DNA of 10,673 bases from Methanobacterium sp. (GCA_003151535.1 PLXT01000106.1:1-10673); one strand, 5' to 3'; counted from the first letter of the stretch, positions 1 through 7,613 are shown. Notes: a model not told the origin generated them from the letters alone. Numbers and translations: made by a program.

Positions 1-276
1 AGAGGTTTATAGAAATTCTCTATATATTAAATATAGGAAATTTTAGAAATATTTTTAATAAATATCATTGTCCATTTCAAATAATCTCTCAACAAATATT
101 TAGAGCCATTTTATATATATTATAATTTAAAAAATCATATCTTAATTAATGAATTATGATAAGGGCGTGAATCCATTCAAACTTGTTTTTAATATGTTTC
201 AATACTTCCCTCGTGCACGGAGCTTCATGTGAATTTAATCCCCTATTTAAGTCTTTCGTTTACAATTAAATGACAA

Positions 277-287
277 AATATTTTTAT
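277..287 (+). promoter_or_regulatory. possible TATA box of mer
   Basis: An A/T-only stretch centred near position 283 (AAATATTTTTATA) precedes mer by about 35 bp. An archaeal start site is usually about 25 bp downstream of the box, which would give a very short leader that just includes the ribosome binding site. Other A/T-rich boxes near 243-250 and 260-270 are also possible. No mapped start site is available, so this is a weak call. Confidence 0.22.
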
Positions 288-308
288 ACTCCGAATAAAT
301 TTAAAAAA

Positions 309-314
309 GGTGAT
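309..314 (+). promoter_or_regulatory. ribosome binding site of mer
   Basis: GGTGAT lies five bases before the ATG at 320. It matches the AGGAGGTGAT complement of the 16S rRNA 3' end known for Methanobacteriales. It is the best ribosome binding site in the window and fixes the mer start, as expected for a highly expressed methanogenesis gene. Confidence 0.8.
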
Positions 315-319
315 AAATT

Positions 320-1263
<944 letters not shown>

Positions 1264-1285
<22 letters not shown>

Positions 1286-1309
1286 ACTCTCCATTTTTTT
1301 TCTTTTTTT
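1264..1309 (+). terminator. hairpin plus U-rich terminator of mer
   Basis: A perfect 7-bp stem (AGAAGTT at 1264-1270, AACTTCT at 1277-1283) with a 6-base loop spans the last codons and first stop-codon base of mer. It is followed by a T-rich run at 1294-1309 (eight T, C, seven T). Archaeal termination mainly needs the U-rich tract. The hairpin may add to it or protect the mRNA end. Confidence 0.7.
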
Positions 1310-1736
1310 AATAAATTTTCTAAGTCAATTGGGATAAATTTTCTAATAAAATAAAAATACCTAATATCTTTTGGCTGAGTAATAATCATAATTACCAGAT
1401 CGATTAGAATTTAATCTCTAAAAGTTTCCACTAAATTATGATTCATCAGTTTTAGTAGAGTTTTTCATCATTATTAGCAATAATATCGGTATGTTTGTTG
1501 TTTAATAATTTTAATCATGAATTTTACTGTTTTTGGCTTTAGTTTTTTTTATCTATACGAGTTCTATAGTAATTCTCATCTCAATTTGAATCTTTAATTA
1601 AAATTTATTTTGAAAACTAGTATAATATGATAATAGGTTTAATATTAGAACAAATTTCATTAATCCAAGCATTTTATTAGTAACATTTATTTGGGTAGAG
1701 TAATTAATTACGATTATAAAATGATGGGGTGGATAA
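1310..1736. other. AT-rich intergenic region without recognised genes
   Basis: About 430 bp between the mer terminator and the DUF998 gene. It has no reading frame of useful length and no tRNA-like fold. Apart from the nested inverted repeat at 1384-1443, I see only AT-rich sequence. Its right end must hold the promoter of the membrane protein gene. GGTGGAT at 1729-1734, three bases before the ATG, is a plausible but closely spaced ribosome binding site. Confidence 0.5.
1384..1443. repeat. nested inverted repeat in the mer-DUF998 gap
   Basis: AATCATAATT at 1384-1393 is exactly complementary in reverse to AATTATGATT at 1434-1443, giving a 10-bp stem. Inside it lies a second small hairpin, GATTA (1402-1406) and TAATC (1412-1416) around GAATT. 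The stems are almost all A-T and the DNA is AT-rich, so chance is a real explanation. The remainder of the 1310-1736 gap shows no gene or RNA that I can recognise. Confidence 0.3.
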
Positions 1737-2375
1737 ATGAAAAAAAGTTACGCCATATTTGGAATTATAGGGCCAATTGTTTATATTTTCGCTGTTTTTA
1801 TTGGTGTCGCACTCAAAAATGATTATAGTCAAATCACAAACACCATAAGTGAACTTACCTTAGCTAATGCTCCAAACAAACTTTTATTAGATGTATTATT
1901 TTCGTTTTATAACATTTCATTGTTAATATTTGGTTTTGGTGCATATTTAGATTCTAATATTGATGATAGTAAAAAATATAAGGTTGCATCTATTTTTTTA
2001 GCATTAATAGGATTATTAGGATTATCTATGTATTTCTTCCCCCAAGATCCACGAGGTGCAGCTTCGACTGTAAGTGGCACACTGCACATCATACTGGCAG
2101 GGATTATCTCTCCATTAACAATTATCTCCATATTTTTAATGGGTTTGAGTTTCAGAAAATATTCTGAACTGAAACTATTTGTGACATATTCATACCTCTC
2201 AGGTGTGATAGTCCTGGTTTCCGGAGGAATTGCTGCTGTGAGTATTGCTAACAATTCAATTTATGGGGGATTATTTGAGAGGATAACCATATTTACATTT
2301 ATGATATGGGTTATAATCCTATCCTACTTAATACTAGGAAAAAAAAGCTCAGAAAGTACAAATAATAACATTTGA
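1737..2375 (+). CDS. DUF998 family six-helix membrane protein
   Basis: An integral membrane protein of 212 residues with about six hydrophobic segments (near 6-26, 51-71, 84-100, 116-137, 147-170 and 184-201). Hallmarks of the DUF998 family are visible: YSQITNTISEL at 30-40 in the first outer loop, FPQDPRG at 101-107 after the third helix, GTLHIILAG at 114-122 with the conserved His117, and GLFERI at 178-183 before the last helix. The length is normal for the family and there is no signal peptide apart from the first helix. The biochemical role of DUF998 is not established; the conserved polar residues near the membrane face hint at an enzyme or binding role, but this is inference. The ATG follows GGTGGAT closely. 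It appears monocistronic, because the next gene lies on the other strand. The tail after residue 201 is short and polar. Confidence 0.8.
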   Translation: MKKSYAIFGIIGPIVYIFAVFIGVALKNDYSQITNTISELTLANAPNKLLLDVLFSFYNISLLIFGFGAYLDSNIDDSKKYKVASIFLALIGLLGLSMYFFPQDPRGAASTVSGTLHIILAGIISPLTIISIFLMGLSFRKYSELKLFVTYSYLSGVIVLVSGGIAAVSIANNSIYGGLFERITIFTFMIWVIILSYLILGKKSSESTNNNI

Positions 2376-2380
2376 GGAAT

Positions 2381-2412
2381 ATAACAAATCATTGTAAAAG
2401 AATAGTTGTTAT
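2381..2412 (+). terminator. possible hairpin after the DUF998 gene
   Basis: ATAACAA (2381-2387) and TTGTTAT (2406-2412) form a perfect 7-bp stem with an 18-base loop, five bases after the stop codon. There is no long T run directly behind it, so a terminator role is only possible. Confidence 0.3.
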
Positions 2413-2420
2413 CTTAAATT

Positions 2421-2473
2421 TTAATGGTAAATCTATTAATCTTATCCTTTGGATTATCAATATTTACCATTAA
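2421..2473. repeat. 12-bp perfect inverted repeat between convergent genes
   Basis: TTAATGGTAAAT (2421-2432) and ATTTACCATTAA (2462-2473) are perfect inverted copies. They enclose 29 bases that hold a further short stem, ATCC (2444-2447) and GGAT (2451-2454). It lies between the ends of the DUF998 gene and the opposite-strand radical SAM gene. A bidirectional end structure that stops or protects both transcripts is the simplest reading; a protein-binding site is the alternative. Confidence 0.45.
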
Positions 2474-2559
2474 TCATTATTATTTTCAAATATTTGATTT
2501 CCATATAAATAAATCTATATAATTGGGCTAGTTGATGATATTTATAGCACTTGACAATG

Positions 2560-2567
2560 AAAAAAAA
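2560..2567 (-). terminator. T8 terminator of the spore-photolyase-like gene
   Basis: Eight A on the plus strand give eight T in the minus-strand transcript, starting five bases after the stop codon at 2572. This is the usual form of an archaeal intrinsic terminator. No clear hairpin precedes it. Confidence 0.55.
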
Positions 2568-2571
2568 TGTT

Positions 2572-3462
2572 TTAAACGATTATATTATTTTTAACACCAT
2601 ATTTATTTGATATTTCTCCATATTTAATGGCTAAATGATTTTGATAGCGTTTTGAAGGTGCATTTGATCCTTTAAAGAGTTTTTCATATTCAGGTACCAG
2701 ATCAGGATAATTTTTCTCTAAAAAATTGTAGTAAACTGTCTTACAATCATCCGGAGTATCTCCATATAGTGTTAACCCCGCATACAAAACATAATGCGCT
2801 CGGTACTTCTTTGAAGCTTTAACCATTGATTCAATCTCTTTTTCTGAATCTGATAAGAAAGGAAGTGTAGGCATATTAATAATGCCCGTTTTAAATCCCG
2901 CATCACTGTACTTTTTCATGGTTTCTAGTCGTTCAATGGGACTAGGGGCTCCGGGCTCAATAATTTTAGATAATTTTTCATCTAAAGTAGAAAATGAAAA
3001 TGATATAATGACTCCATTATCCAGTTTGTCAGATAGATCGTCTGGTAAAATCGCAACTTCTTTAATTCCATTTAAAATATCCATATCCCTCAGAATTAAC
3101 TCTGATTTAGTTAGGATGTGGATTGGAAATTTATATCGTTTAATAATTCCAAGTATTTGTCGAGTCAAAGTTAAATCTTTTTCAACAGACGGGTAGGGAT
3201 CTGCAGCAGATCCGAGTATTATGATACCTCTTTCATTTCGTCTTATACTATTTTTTAATTGTTTTTTTAGTATAGGGACTGCATTAATTTTAGCTGATAC
3301 TCTAACTCCATAGTTGCCACCGTATTTACTACCATTTGTATAGCAGTATATGCAAGCCATTGAACATCCACCATAGGGATTAAGAGTATAATTACCTAAA
3401 AACCAATCATCACGTTTTTTATTCTTATTAAGAAGCGTTTTGGCATTGATCTCATTTATCAA
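2572..3462 (-). CDS. SPL-family (SplB-like) radical SAM protein
   Basis: A cytoplasmic radical SAM iron-sulfur protein of 296 residues. The cluster motif C-x3-C-x2-C is clear at Cys33, Cys37 and Cys40 within NPYGGCSMACIYCYTNG (28-44); the aromatic residue before the last Cys is typical. This NPY-GC-x3-C-x2-CY pattern marks the spore-photoproduct-lyase-like group COG1533, found in many archaea and non-sporulating bacteria. True spore photoproduct lyase repairs a thymine dimer in DNA, but most members have no proven substrate, so I give no substrate. GSAADPYPSVEK at about 84-95 and ILTKSEL near 116-122 follow the usual SAM-barrel order. The start is TTG: an in-frame TAG lies six codons upstream, no in-frame ATG precedes the cluster motif, and GGTG (3470-3473) sits about seven bases before the TTG. 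It is divergent from the RaSEA gene and appears monocistronic. Confidence 0.85.
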   Translation of the reverse strand: MINEINAKTLLNKNKKRDDWFLGNYTLNPYGGCSMACIYCYTNGSKYGGNYGVRVSAKINAVPILKKQLKNSIRRNERGIIILGSAADPYPSVEKDLTLTRQILGIIKRYKFPIHILTKSELILRDMDILNGIKEVAILPDDLSDKLDNGVIISFSFSTLDEKLSKIIEPGAPSPIERLETMKKYSDAGFKTGIINMPTLPFLSDSEKEIESMVKASKKYRAHYVLYAGLTLYGDTPDDCKTVYYNFLEKNYPDLVPEYEKLFKGSNAPSKRYQNHLAIKYGEISNKYGVKNNIIV

Positions 3463-3491
3463 TTGGATGCACCATATATCCTATCAAAAAA

Positions 3492-3503
3492 TTTTATATA
3501 TTT
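3492..3503 (-). promoter_or_regulatory. probable TATA box of the SPL-like gene
   Basis: On the minus strand AAATATATAAAA lies 30 to 41 bases before the TTG start, the best TATA match near this gene. A start site about 25 bp downstream would fall near 3470, giving a very short leader at or within the GGTG site. The position supports the TTG start. The surrounding AT-richness limits confidence. Confidence 0.4.
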
Positions 3504-3782
3504 ATTATAGATACCAAATTCTGGGTATAATTTATTCATTTTTTTGATGTTGTGGTCTGTTAATAATATTTATCTCATTAGAAATATCTTCATACCAAAT
3601 TATAATAATGAATGTTAATGTTATTGATAAAGTTAGATTTAAGAGGAATACACAAAATAAAAATTTATTATTGTTACTCAAATAAGTATAATATATTTAA
3701 CAAGAAGTTTAGTTATCATAAGATCAATGATTATAATATTGAAAAATATGAGAACCTTAATTCTCTAAATAAAAAAAATTAA

Positions 3783-3790
3783 TTTATAAT
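3783..3790 (+). promoter_or_regulatory. possible TATA box of the RaSEA gene
   Basis: TTTATAAT at 3783-3790 would place transcription start near 3812, giving a leader of about 40 bases before the ATG at 3852. A second A/T box near 3814-3826 would give an almost leaderless message. The sequence does not decide between them. Confidence 0.25.
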
Positions 3791-3851
3791 TATCAATTCT
3801 GAATATTATTTTGTTAATTATATTTTGTATTGTTTGGAAAAGTGTTGTAAA

Positions 3852-4919
3852 ATGGAAATTCAAAATTTAATGCAAGAAATCAGAGAAGATTCCCTTAGTA
3901 AAATGGAAAGAAGACCTCCACAAGACCTTGCACCTAGCTGGTCAGGGAAAGATCTGTTATACTCTGGAAAAGGAAATGCAATTTTTATTGTACTGCCTAC
4001 ACCCGGTTGTGCATGGGCAATTTCAGGGTCTGGAGGATGCACAATGTGCAGTTATGTATCAGATTCCCCACTGGAAAAAGTAGAACCCGATCTATTGGTG
4101 GATATATTCAAAAAAGCACTTAGAAAACATGAAATAACAGGAAAAACCGTTGTTAAAATATTTGCATCGGGCAGTTTCTTAAATCCGGATGAAATACCTC
4201 GAAGTGCAAGAGATGAAATTTTAAACATTCTTAAAGAGGAACAGAATGTGGAAGAAGTTGTTGTAGAATCAAGACCCGAATTTATTACTGAAGAAGTACT
4301 TAAAGAGTGTTGTGAAGCGTTGGGCAATAAAATATTCGAGATAGGTATCGGACTTGAAACTTCAAACGATTATACCCGGGAACAAAAGATAAACAAAGGG
4401 TTTTCAAGGAAAGATTTCGAAATGGCAGTTAAAACCATTCAAAATACAGAATTAAAATGTGATGTACGTGCCAAGGCCTACATATTTGTAAAACCCATAT
4501 TAACTTCAGAAAAAGATGCAGTTGAAGAAGCAGTGGAATCAGCAGAATATGCTGAATCTGTAGGAGCAAGCAGAATATCCTTTTGTCCAGCAACAATACA
4601 CAAAGACACTTTAATGGAACTCCTTTGGAGGGGCGGTTCTTATCAACCCCCATGGATATGGAGTATAATGGAAATCATAAGAAGAGTAAGAAGATCAATT
4701 GAAATTCCAATCATAATGGATACAGCAGGTTTTGGGAGTAGAAGAGGCCCTTACAACTGTAAAAAATGTAATTCGCAGTTAAAAAGCATGATAATAGAAT
4801 CAAATCTAAAACAAAATATTCCAGAAGATTTAGAGTGTGAATGTAAGAAAAAATGGAAATCCGAAATTGAATTCTCAAACATTACTAGATCAACCACCAA
4901 TCTGCTACGAAAGAAATAA
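3852..4919 (+). CDS. raSEA: archaeosine biosynthesis radical SAM protein RaSEA
   Basis: RaSEA works with ArcS to make archaeosine at position 15 of archaeal tRNA. ArcS attaches lysine to preQ0 in tRNA, and RaSEA then cleaves the C-N bond of that lysine by radical chemistry, leaving the formamidine group. This sequence shows the family's unusual cluster motif: with the ATG at 3852, Cys53, Cys63 and Cys66 in TPGCAWAISGSGGCTMC, a C-x9-C-x2-C spacing instead of the common C-x3-C-x2-C. Further family signs are KIFASGSFLNPDEIP (102-116), ESRPEF (139-144), GIGLETSND (165-173) and SFCPATIHK (243-251). Four later cysteines (303, 306, 329, 331) could form a second metal site, which is inference. A TTG nine codons upstream is possible, but the added MYCLEKCCK looks non-conserved and GGAAAAG lies ahead of the ATG. 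Its partner ArcS is not in the window. T-rich DNA follows the stop. Confidence 0.88.
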   Translation: MEIQNLMQEIREDSLSKMERRPPQDLAPSWSGKDLLYSGKGNAIFIVLPTPGCAWAISGSGGCTMCSYVSDSPLEKVEPDLLVDIFKKALRKHEITGKTVVKIFASGSFLNPDEIPRSARDEILNILKEEQNVEEVVVESRPEFITEEVLKECCEALGNKIFEIGIGLETSNDYTREQKINKGFSRKDFEMAVKTIQNTELKCDVRAKAYIFVKPILTSEKDAVEEAVESAEYAESVGASRISFCPATIHKDTLMELLWRGGSYQPPWIWSIMEIIRRVRRSIEIPIIMDTAGFGSRRGPYNCKKCNSQLKSMIIESNLKQNIPEDLECECKKKWKSEIEFSNITRSTTNLLRKK

Positions 4920-4927
4920 ACCTTAAC

Positions 4928-4973
4928 TTTATTTTTTTTACTCTTCTAATATTCAATTTTTTTACTATTTTTC
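4928..4973 (+). terminator. multiple T-tract terminator after the RaSEA gene
   Basis: Three T-rich runs follow the stop codon within 55 bases: 4928-4939 (TTTATTTTTTTT), 4957-4963 (seven T) and 4968-4972 (five T, then C). Tandem U tracts are typical of archaeal termination. They make it likely that the exporter gene downstream has its own promoter. Confidence 0.6.
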
Positions 4974-5027
4974 TAATTGGATTTTACCACAAAATGTTTC
5001 AGTGATTAGTGGACAAATGGTTCTACA

Positions 5028-6278
5028 ATGGGAAACAATGAACTAAGAGAAAGTGAAACTTCCATAAATGGTTTGATGGAATTTTTAACCGAATTAGGTA
5101 AAGCTTTAACGGCTTCAGGGATATCTGTAGTAGATATTACATCTATCCTTGAAAAAATTGCAATTGCATATAAAACAAAGGCCGAGATATTAGTATTTCC
5201 TACTATGATACTGATAAAAATTGGAGAACACGAATCAGCACCTTTAAATGCTGCCAATCAAAAACCAGGATTTTTACCTTTAAATCAAGTTTCAGAGATA
5301 TATGAACTCATATACAAAGCAGAAGCAGCTGAAATTTCCCCTATAGAAGGTAAAAAATGTCTAAGGAAAATACTCTTAGAAAAGCATCAATACGGTGCTA
5401 GTGGCATCTTGATCGGATATATACTATTCTCAGTGGGTATTGGACTGCTGTTGCAGCCCACACCTGAACAGCTTTTAGTATCCGGAGTTCTTGGAGCTAT
5501 AGTGGGAATATTATTGATATTAAGTAGAGGAAGAACCAGGTTTTTACTAATACTCCCAGTAATAGCTGCTTTAATCGTTTCTTCATTATTTCTTTATAGT
5601 ATCAAAATAGGGCTAATTACAGGATCAGTTGCAATGCTATTGCCTGCTTTGGCCTATTTCCTACCAGGTGCTACTTTAACCACTGGAATGTTCGAACTGG
5701 CATATGGCGAGATTATATCTGGTGCAAGTAGATTGATATATGGAACAGCAATCTTGTTTTTAATATTATTTGGTGTTCTTATTGGTATACAGATCACTGG
5801 TATTGCACCTGAAACTTTGTTTGTTGCCAACACAATGAACGGTTTAGGATGGTGGGCACCATATTTAGGAGTTATAACATTCGCTTTAGGCATGTACCTC
5901 TTAATGTCCATAAGAAATAAAGACATGCCATGGGTTATTTTGATTCTGTACATAGCATTCTTTGGCCAGCAGATCGGCAACCACTTTGTTGGTGGATTCT
6001 TTGGAGCATTCTCAGGATCGTTATTAATGGCAATTAGTGGAACAATTATCGAAAGAAGAGACCATAAAACTCCAAGTTTTGTTTCTGTAATGCCTGCATT
6101 TTGGATACTGGTTCCAGGTTCTTTGGGTTTTATGAGTTTAGCAACGTTTGTGAATCAGCATTATTTTGCAGCCCTATCGGATGCCACTGTTGTAGCTATG
6201 ACGATAGTAGCTATTTCATTAGGATTGCTGTTAGGTGCTGTTATAACCGAACCATTGAAGGAAAGGGAAATCATATAA
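5028..6278 (+). CDS. ThrE-type threonine/serine exporter family protein
   Basis: A membrane protein of 416 residues with the two-part architecture of the ThrE family (DUF1212 followed by a ThrE_2/DUF3815-like half). Corynebacterium ThrE exports threonine and serine using the proton gradient. Residues 12-120 form the soluble N-terminal part, with ALTASGISVVDITSILEKIA at 26-45. About ten helices follow from 123. The first membrane half carries LPGATLTTGMFELAYGEIIS (212-231), the family signature; the second carries MPAFWILVPGSLGF (355-368). The length is near that of single-chain members, and both halves are intact. An in-frame TAG at 5007-5009 limits the start to the ATG at 5028, whose ribosome binding site is weak. 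The substrate in this organism is unknown: amino acids or small dicarboxylates are plausible. The hydrolase-like gene follows after 83 bp with no T-rich terminator, so co-transcription is likely. Confidence 0.88.
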   Translation: MGNNELRESETSINGLMEFLTELGKALTASGISVVDITSILEKIAIAYKTKAEILVFPTMILIKIGEHESAPLNAANQKPGFLPLNQVSEIYELIYKAEAAEISPIEGKKCLRKILLEKHQYGASGILIGYILFSVGIGLLLQPTPEQLLVSGVLGAIVGILLILSRGRTRFLLILPVIAALIVSSLFLYSIKIGLITGSVAMLLPALAYFLPGATLTTGMFELAYGEIISGASRLIYGTAILFLILFGVLIGIQITGIAPETLFVANTMNGLGWWAPYLGVITFALGMYLLMSIRNKDMPWVILILYIAFFGQQIGNHFVGGFFGAFSGSLLMAISGTIIERRDHKTPSFVSVMPAFWILVPGSLGFMSLATFVNQHYFAALSDATVVAMTIVAISLGLLLGAVITEPLKEREII

Positions 6279-6350
6279 AACTTCCTCAAAAAATAATTTA
6301 GTTAATCAAAAATTAAAATCAACTTTGGATTAATAAACAATAATATTTTA

Positions 6351-6354
6351 GAGG
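6351..6354 (+). promoter_or_regulatory. ribosome binding site of the hydrolase-like gene
   Basis: GAGG lies seven bases before the ATG at 6362 and supports that start. The 83-bp gap before it carries only a weak 6-bp inverted repeat (TTAATC 6302-6307, GATTAA 6328-6333) and no T run, consistent with read-through from the exporter gene. Confidence 0.5.
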
Positions 6355-6361
6355 ACATTAC

Positions 6362-7252
6362 ATGGATGATACAAATTCAGTATATTCAATCCACTTTGTA
6401 ACTTCCAGTGACGGTACTAAAATTGGATATAGACAAAAGGGCAGTGGTCCGGGTTTAATCTTGGTGCATGGAGGTATGGGTTCATCCCAAAGTTTCATGA
6501 CCCTTGCTACTTTATTGTCAGACAATTTCAAGGTATATATTCCTGATAGAAGAGGTCGTGGTTTGAGTGGACCAGTGGGCAAGAATTACAGCATACTGAA
6601 AGAAATCGATGATTTAGATGCAATTATTAAGAAAACAAATGCACATTACATTTTTGGATTGGGTTCTGGTGCCATCATCGCTATTAAATCATCACTATAT
6701 TTGCCTTCGATCAAAAAGGTTGCCCTCTATGAACCTCCCCTTGCCACAGACCATTCGATGATTGAAAAACATAATTTGTATATGCAACGTTTTGATCAAG
6801 AGATTGGTAAGGGTGAACTGGGCTCTGCATTTGTAACTGTACTCGAAGATTTGGAAATAATGCCCTCTCCATTAAAGTATATTCCACGTTTTTTATTGGT
6901 CCTATTTTTTACTATAGCCATAAAAGAAGATGCTAAAACCGTTAAAGAAAATGATGTTCCCCTTATAGAACTTATTCCTACGCAGCATTTTGATTTTCAG
7001 TTAATAATTGAAACAGAAGGTTCAATTGTTGATTTTAAAGGCGTAAATTCTCAAGTATTATTGTTAGGTGGCAGTAAGAGCCCTATCTCCTTAAAACATA
7101 GTCTTGATAAATTAAATAATGTACTGGTATGTGCTGAACGCGTAGAATTTAGGGGTTTAGGCCCTGAAGCACCTATAGACAACAACCAACCGGAACAGGT
7201 TGCTCAGGAATTACGAAAATTTTTGATGACTCATAAATGCAAACGGAAATAA
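6362..7252 (+). CDS. alpha/beta-hydrolase-fold protein, probable pseudoenzyme
   Basis: A cytoplasmic alpha/beta-hydrolase-fold protein of 296 residues with no signal peptide. The fold is clear: the oxyanion-hole strand LILVHGG (32-38), DRRGRGLSG (62-70), a nucleophile elbow at FGLGSGAIIA (98-107) and a C-terminal LLLGGSKSP (233-241) to FRGLGPEAP (263-271). The elbow should read G-x-Ser-x-G; here it is G99-L-G101-S-G103, with Gly in the nucleophile position. The position where relatives have the catalytic His (Gly-Leu-Gly-His-Glu-Ala) is Pro268. Glu124 in YEPP may be the retained acid. If aligned correctly, two triad members are lost while the reading frame is intact, suggesting a binding or regulatory role instead of hydrolysis. 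Ser102 as a shifted nucleophile would be atypical. Substrate unknown. It probably follows the ThrE-like exporter in one transcript and has a GAGG site. Confidence 0.8.
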   Translation: MDDTNSVYSIHFVTSSDGTKIGYRQKGSGPGLILVHGGMGSSQSFMTLATLLSDNFKVYIPDRRGRGLSGPVGKNYSILKEIDDLDAIIKKTNAHYIFGLGSGAIIAIKSSLYLPSIKKVALYEPPLATDHSMIEKHNLYMQRFDQEIGKGELGSAFVTVLEDLEIMPSPLKYIPRFLLVLFFTIAIKEDAKTVKENDVPLIELIPTQHFDFQLIIETEGSIVDFKGVNSQVLLLGGSKSPISLKHSLDKLNNVLVCAERVEFRGLGPEAPIDNNQPEQVAQELRKFLMTHKCKRK

Positions 7253-7613
7253 TCGTCCCTATGTAATCAAACGACACATAATTTCCTGGACTAAATTTAA
7301 ACATTGATTCTGATGATACGTGACTTTAGAATCATACGTGTTACCACTAGTAACTTTAATAATGATTCATATCATATGCATCGAAGATTAAAGATCGGTT
7401 TCTAAAAGTTTTTTAATTTATTTATTTGAAAAAGCATATTATTCGATAGAACTTTACACTACCATTTTTCTCTGAGTTGGTAAGGAATCTTTAACATATT
7501 GATCATTTCTTATTAATTACCATCAAAGACTATAATTCTACTTAACATTCGTTGATAATTTACATTAATAGAGATTTTAACTAATTAAAAAGATATTCAT
7601 ATAGTGATAAAAA
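7253..7613. other. intergenic region before the nucleotidyltransferase gene
   Basis: A 361-bp gap without a reading frame of useful length. Its left part holds the overlapping inverted repeats at 7305-7368. The middle has a T-rich run at 7409-7427 (six T, then TTTATTTATTT-like sequence), a possible end for the upstream transcript. The right end is AT-rich with several TATA-like strings (for example TTTACATTAATA near 7559-7570) and should hold the next promoter. GTGAT at 7604-7608 is the ribosome binding site, five bases before the ATG at 7614. Confidence 0.5.
7305..7368. repeat. overlapping, mutually exclusive inverted repeats
   Basis: TGATTCT (7305-7311) pairs perfectly with AGAATCA (7328-7334). 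The same central segment, read as GAATCAT (7329-7335), also pairs perfectly with ATGATTC (7362-7368). The two stems cannot form together. Inside the second lies another hairpin, GTTAC (7340-7344) and GTAAC (7350-7354) around CACTA. ATACGTG occurs twice, at 7316-7322 and 7334-7340. The arrangement resembles an alternative-structure RNA or a multi-site operator. Its role is unknown. Confidence 0.4.

Larger units (their letters stand above)
1..319. other. AT-rich gene-free leader upstream of mer
   Basis: This stretch is very AT-rich and holds no convincing gene. The longest notable reading frame is a 27-codon ATG frame at 149-232 (+) without a ribosome binding site, which I do not accept as a gene. 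The part next to mer carries its ribosome binding site and probably its promoter. I saw no tRNA, repeat array or strong hairpin. The AT-richness makes TATA-like strings common, so no single upstream box stands out. Confidence 0.6.
3463..3851. other. AT-rich divergent promoter region
   Basis: About 390 bp between the divergent radical SAM genes. It contains no reading frame of useful length, tRNA or clear repeat, only scattered short A-T stems. It should contain both promoters: a TATA match at 3492-3503 on the minus strand and TTTATAAT at 3783-3790 on the plus strand. The latter is 62 bases before the chosen ATG of the RaSEA gene. Confidence 0.5.

Noticed and set aside
149..232. 27-codon ATG reading frame upstream of mer (+)
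   Set aside because: It has no ribosome binding site and no recognisable motif, and its length is expected by chance. It is not supported as a gene.
1907..2254. 115-codon minus-strand frame opposite the DUF998 gene
   Set aside because: The sense frame has clear family motifs and membrane helices. The antisense frame has none.
3825..3851. TTG start giving nine more residues to RaSEA
   Set aside because: The added residues look non-conserved and the ATG at 3852 has a purine-rich stretch ahead of it. The TTG remains possible if the transcript starts near 3812.
7305..7322. C/D box guide RNA suggested by TGATGA at 7311-7316
   Set aside because: The required purine before the C box is absent (CTGATGA), and no CTGA D box at fitting distance was found.
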